Source: Acidobacteriota bacterium
GTDB taxonomy: Bacteria > Acidobacteriota > Terriglobia > Bryobacterales > Bryobacteraceae
Assembly: GCA_016213775.1 (NCBI GenBank)
Contig: JACQZR010000115.1
Coordinates: 1-35,416 of the forward strand
Direction of reading: 5' to 3'
Length of the DNA: 35,416 nt
The position numbers and the translations under genes were made by a program. The notes beneath the pieces were generated by a model, which was not told the origin of the DNA, did not search any database, and was given only the letters and a program-made list of their open reading frames with translations. Below are positions 33,583 through 35,416 of this stretch, piece after piece (within the stretch, counting starts at the first letter, position 1; each line of letters opens with the position of its first letter).

Positions 33583-33747
33583 TCAAATGTTGAGTCTGAG
33601 GAGTCTTGCGTTCATCTTGTGCTCAGCGATACGCCTGTCCCGCGCTGCGCCCCTTCCGGTTTCCCGACAGATCAAAGGCAGTATCATCGAACAGAAAATG
33701 GCTACAAAAATGGCGACAAGTATAGATCCAAGTACGGCGGCGTCCAT
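33583..33747 (-). CDS. Small single-span membrane protein (54 aa)
   Basis: An ATG at 33747 starts 54 codons reading MDAAVLGSILVAIFVAIFCS, then MILPLICRETGRGAARDRRIAEHKMNARLLRLNI. The first 27 residues form one transmembrane segment, followed by a basic, helical cytoplasmic tail. AGGAGA lies 6 bases before the ATG, and TATACT about 10 bases further out could be its -10. The stop is at 33583-33585, 50 bases before tldD. A good ribosome site, a promoter element and a plausible membrane-protein composition argue that it is real. The function is unknown. Confidence 0.7.
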   Translation of the reverse strand: MDAAVLGSILVAIFVAIFCSMILPLICRETGRGAARDRRIAEHKMNARLLRLNI

Positions 33748-33764
33748 GTCAGTCTCCTACGAAC

Positions 33765-33770
33765 AGTATA
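33765..33770 (-). promoter_or_regulatory. -10 box upstream of the small membrane protein gene
   Basis: TATACT on the minus strand ends 17 bases before the ATG at 33747, leaving room for a ~12-base leader that contains the AGGAGA ribosome site. No -35 is evident. The same hexamer is used at the VWA and TonB-receptor promoters. Confidence 0.4.
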
Positions 33771-33842
33771 CCCGGCATACCGGAGATTTGTTGGGAACCA
33801 GGCGCCTGCTAGACTCGTAGAAGATTCGAGAGGCTATACCGC

Positions 33843-35181
33843 ATGACCCACCGATACGCTATCGCGACCGTTCTATCCCTGTTTGCCGCCACGTCATCAG
33901 CGGCAACCAACCCGAAGAATGTGACGTTCCACAAGGACGTTTTACCCGTGCTGCAGAAGCGCTGCCAGGAATGCCACCGTCCCGGCGAGGCTGCGCCGAT
34001 GGCGCTATTGACTTATAAGGACGCGCGGCCGTGGGCCAAGTCGATCAAGGCAGCGGTGCTGGCGCGGAAGATGCCGCCATGGTTCGCCGATCCGGCGCAC
34101 GGCAGCTTCACGAATGACCGGCGGTTGTCGCAGGACGAGATCGACACGCTGGCGGCGTGGGCGGATGGCGGGGCGAAGGAAGGAAATGCGAAGGACGCGC
34201 CCGCGCCTCTCAGCTTCTCCACCGGCTGGACCATCGGGAAGCCGGATGCGGTGTTCGAGATGCCCAATGAGTTCAAGGTCCCCGCCACCGGCACCGTGGA
34301 CTACACATGGATCGTGGTGCCCACCAACTTCACTGAAGACAAGTGGGTGGAGAAGGTGGAAGTGCGTCCGGGCAACCGCGGGGTGGTGCATCACATTGTG
34401 ATGATGGCGCGCGCCCCAGGCAGCAACTACATGAAGGCAGCGAAGCCGGGTGTGCCGTTTACGCCCGGGCGCGGCAAGCAGACGCAGGGAGAGGACACGG
34501 GGCGCGGGATATTCTACATGCTGGACGGCGGCGTCGAGATGGCGGGTGTGTACGTTCCCGGAGGCTTGGCCTATGAGACTCGTCCCGGGCAGGCCCGTTT
34601 GATCAAGGCCGGCACCGATCTGATTTTCCAGATGCACTATACGGCCAATGGCAAGGAGACGACGGACCGGAGCCGGGTGGGAATCGTGTTCGCGAAGAAT
34701 CCGCCGAAGGAGCGAGGTGGTGAACACGTTCGTCGCCAATCCGATGCTGCGCATTCCTCCGGGAGAGGGCAACGCCAGGGTGGTGGCCAAGGTGCCGGTG
34801 TTTGAGGATGTCACATTGCAGTCGATGTTTCCGCACATGCATGTGCGCGGGAAGGCGATGGAGTATCGCGTCATCTATCCGGACGGGAAGACAGAAACGC
34901 TGTTGAATGTTCCGAACTACGATTTTAACTGGCAGCTCACTTATCAGATGAAGGAGCCGAAGAAATTGCCGAAGGGGTCGCAGTTGGAGATTATCGCCCA
35001 TTACGACAATTCGCCGAACAACAAATTCAATCCGGATCCATCCAAGGAAGTGCGGTGGGGCGATCAGACGTGGGAGGAGATGTTGGCGGCGTTTGTCGAT
35101 TTCGCGATTCCGGTGGATCTGAACCCGGTGAGTATCGGGCGCCCGCCGAAGCGTACTCCTGCTCCTGCTCCGGCTCCGTAA
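33843..35181 (+). pseudogene. Cytochrome c / copper-monooxygenase-like protein, frameshifted near 34713
   Basis: The first frame (33843 to ~34712) encodes a signal peptide (MTHRYAIATVLSLFAATSSA), one c-type haem (C41-Q-E-C44-H45 in KRCQECHRPGEAAP), a 'KMPPWFADPAHGSF' segment and the start of a PHM-like beta domain with VVHHIVMMA and FQMHYTANG. From 34714 the sequence continues one frame on, reading EVVNTFVANPMLRIPPGEG, then MFPHMHVRGKAMEYRV, and ending at 35181. One extra base or two missing bases at 34713 (inside gagcgaggtggtg) joins the two frames. The His and Met ligands expected for two copper sites straddle the break. It may be a genuine loss of function or a sequencing error. Intact relatives, common in acidobacteria, are assumed to be exported redox proteins. 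Confidence 0.85.
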
Positions 35182-35226
35182 GAGTTGAACCTTATGGCCA
35201 CGGATAAACGCAGATGAGCCCCTCAC

Positions 35227-35305
35227 GACCGAGCCGTTGGGCCGGTCACGCGCGATGGATGAAAAGGCTGGCATGGAAAGGCCAGCCGCGGCCAGGATTG
35301 GCCGC
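35227..35305. repeat. Three tandem hairpins before the intron boundary
   Basis: Three adjacent hairpins follow the cytochrome gene: gaccg...cggtc at 35227-35247 (one bulge), ggctggc/gccagcc at 35266-35287, and gcggcc/ggccgc at 35288-35305. The last stem ends 4 bases before the intron-like GTGTG. The first could be the terminator of the cytochrome gene. The last two resemble the stem-loops downstream of which group IIC introns insert. Confidence 0.5.
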
Positions 35306-35309
35306 CCCA

Positions 35310-35416
35310 GTGTGCCCAGCATGGGCAGAATCTTGTTGGATGAAAGGAGCCAACCGGAGCCGATGACAGGCAACCGTAGCGAAACGCAAGGCGTAGCCGC
35401 GAGGTGAAGCTGAAAG
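35310..35416 (+). mobile_element. 5' end of a group II intron, cut by window edge
   Basis: The sequence begins GTGTG, matching the GUGYG consensus of group II introns. It continues with a GCCCA/TGGGC stem (35314-35326), a GTTGG/CCAAC stem around 'atgaaaggag' (35335-35354), 'ccgatgacaggcaaccg', 'agcgaaacgc' and 'gaggtgaagctgaaag'. All of these are features of domain I of bacterial group II introns as I recall them. Only ~107 bases are present, so the intron-encoded reverse transcriptase lies beyond the window. The strand is plus if the assignment is right. Confidence 0.68.

Noticed and set aside
33587-33820. 77-codon plus-strand frame
   Set aside because: It opposes the 54-codon membrane-protein gene, which has both a ribosome site and a -10 box; the plus frame has neither.
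35196-35214. Stretch resembling widespread 'cacggataaacgcagat' repeats
   Set aside because: Only one copy is in the window, so its status as a repeat cannot be judged here.
1-35416. CRISPR arrays, tRNA or rRNA genes, prophage genes
   Set aside because: No regularly spaced repeats, cloverleaf-like segments, rRNA-like stretches or phage structural genes were seen on either strand.

Overview
The window looks like a chromosomal segment of an acidobacterium, most likely from the Solibacter/Bryobacter side of the phylum. The argument rests on gene families, because no rRNA or tRNA is present. They include a PadR regulator coupled to a long duplicated 'orphan' ABC permease of the ADOP type, tandem VWFA-related secreted proteins, an Oar-like carboxypeptidase-regulatory/TonB receptor, many Tat-exported enzymes, and cytochrome c proteins with copper-monooxygenase-like domains. 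The DNA is GC-rich, so long antisense reading frames are common and were ignored.

Left part (1-7369). A minus-strand gene is cut by the left edge. After it comes a decayed toxin-antitoxin module (intact DUF1778 antitoxin, GNAT toxin broken by an internal deletion). The module lies between a fragment copy and the real 3' end of a LytTR response-regulator gene. Five minus-strand genes then run as a probable operon: PQQ-type propeller with EF-hands, galactarate dehydratase (garD), acyltransferase, LytS-type kinase, LytTR regulator.

Centre-left (7476-14516). A REP-associated tyrosine transposase (RAYT) is flanked by matching REP repeats. Next comes a 1147-residue TonB-dependent receptor with a strong Shine-Dalgarno site. 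A plus-strand trio follows: a protein with two Cys pairs and a histone-H1-like Lys/Ala tail, a crotonase, and a Tat-exported DapA-family protein.

Centre (14608-21888). A minus-strand block begins with Rieske and cytochrome b-c-c fusion genes, so it holds the core of a quinol-oxidising complex. Behind it lie a tail-anchored protein built from a degenerate kinase N-lobe plus 14 copies of an [ED]-[FY]-T-x-M-F-like motif, a class I methyltransferase and a Tat-signal protein of unknown function. The kinase-like protein is the least explained object in the window.

Centre-right (21893-28891). Two overlapping VWA genes, a small basic/aromatic protein, a transposase remnant, a PadR gene with a palindromic operator at its start, the ADOP permease, and a convergent Tat-exported sulfatase.

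Right part (28921-35416). A small lipoprotein, a GH63-like glucosidase, a TldD protease gene with a 54-codon membrane-protein gene upstream, and a frameshifted cytochrome c/copper-monooxygenase-like gene. Tandem hairpins follow, and then what looks like the first ~107 nt of a group II intron running off the right edge.
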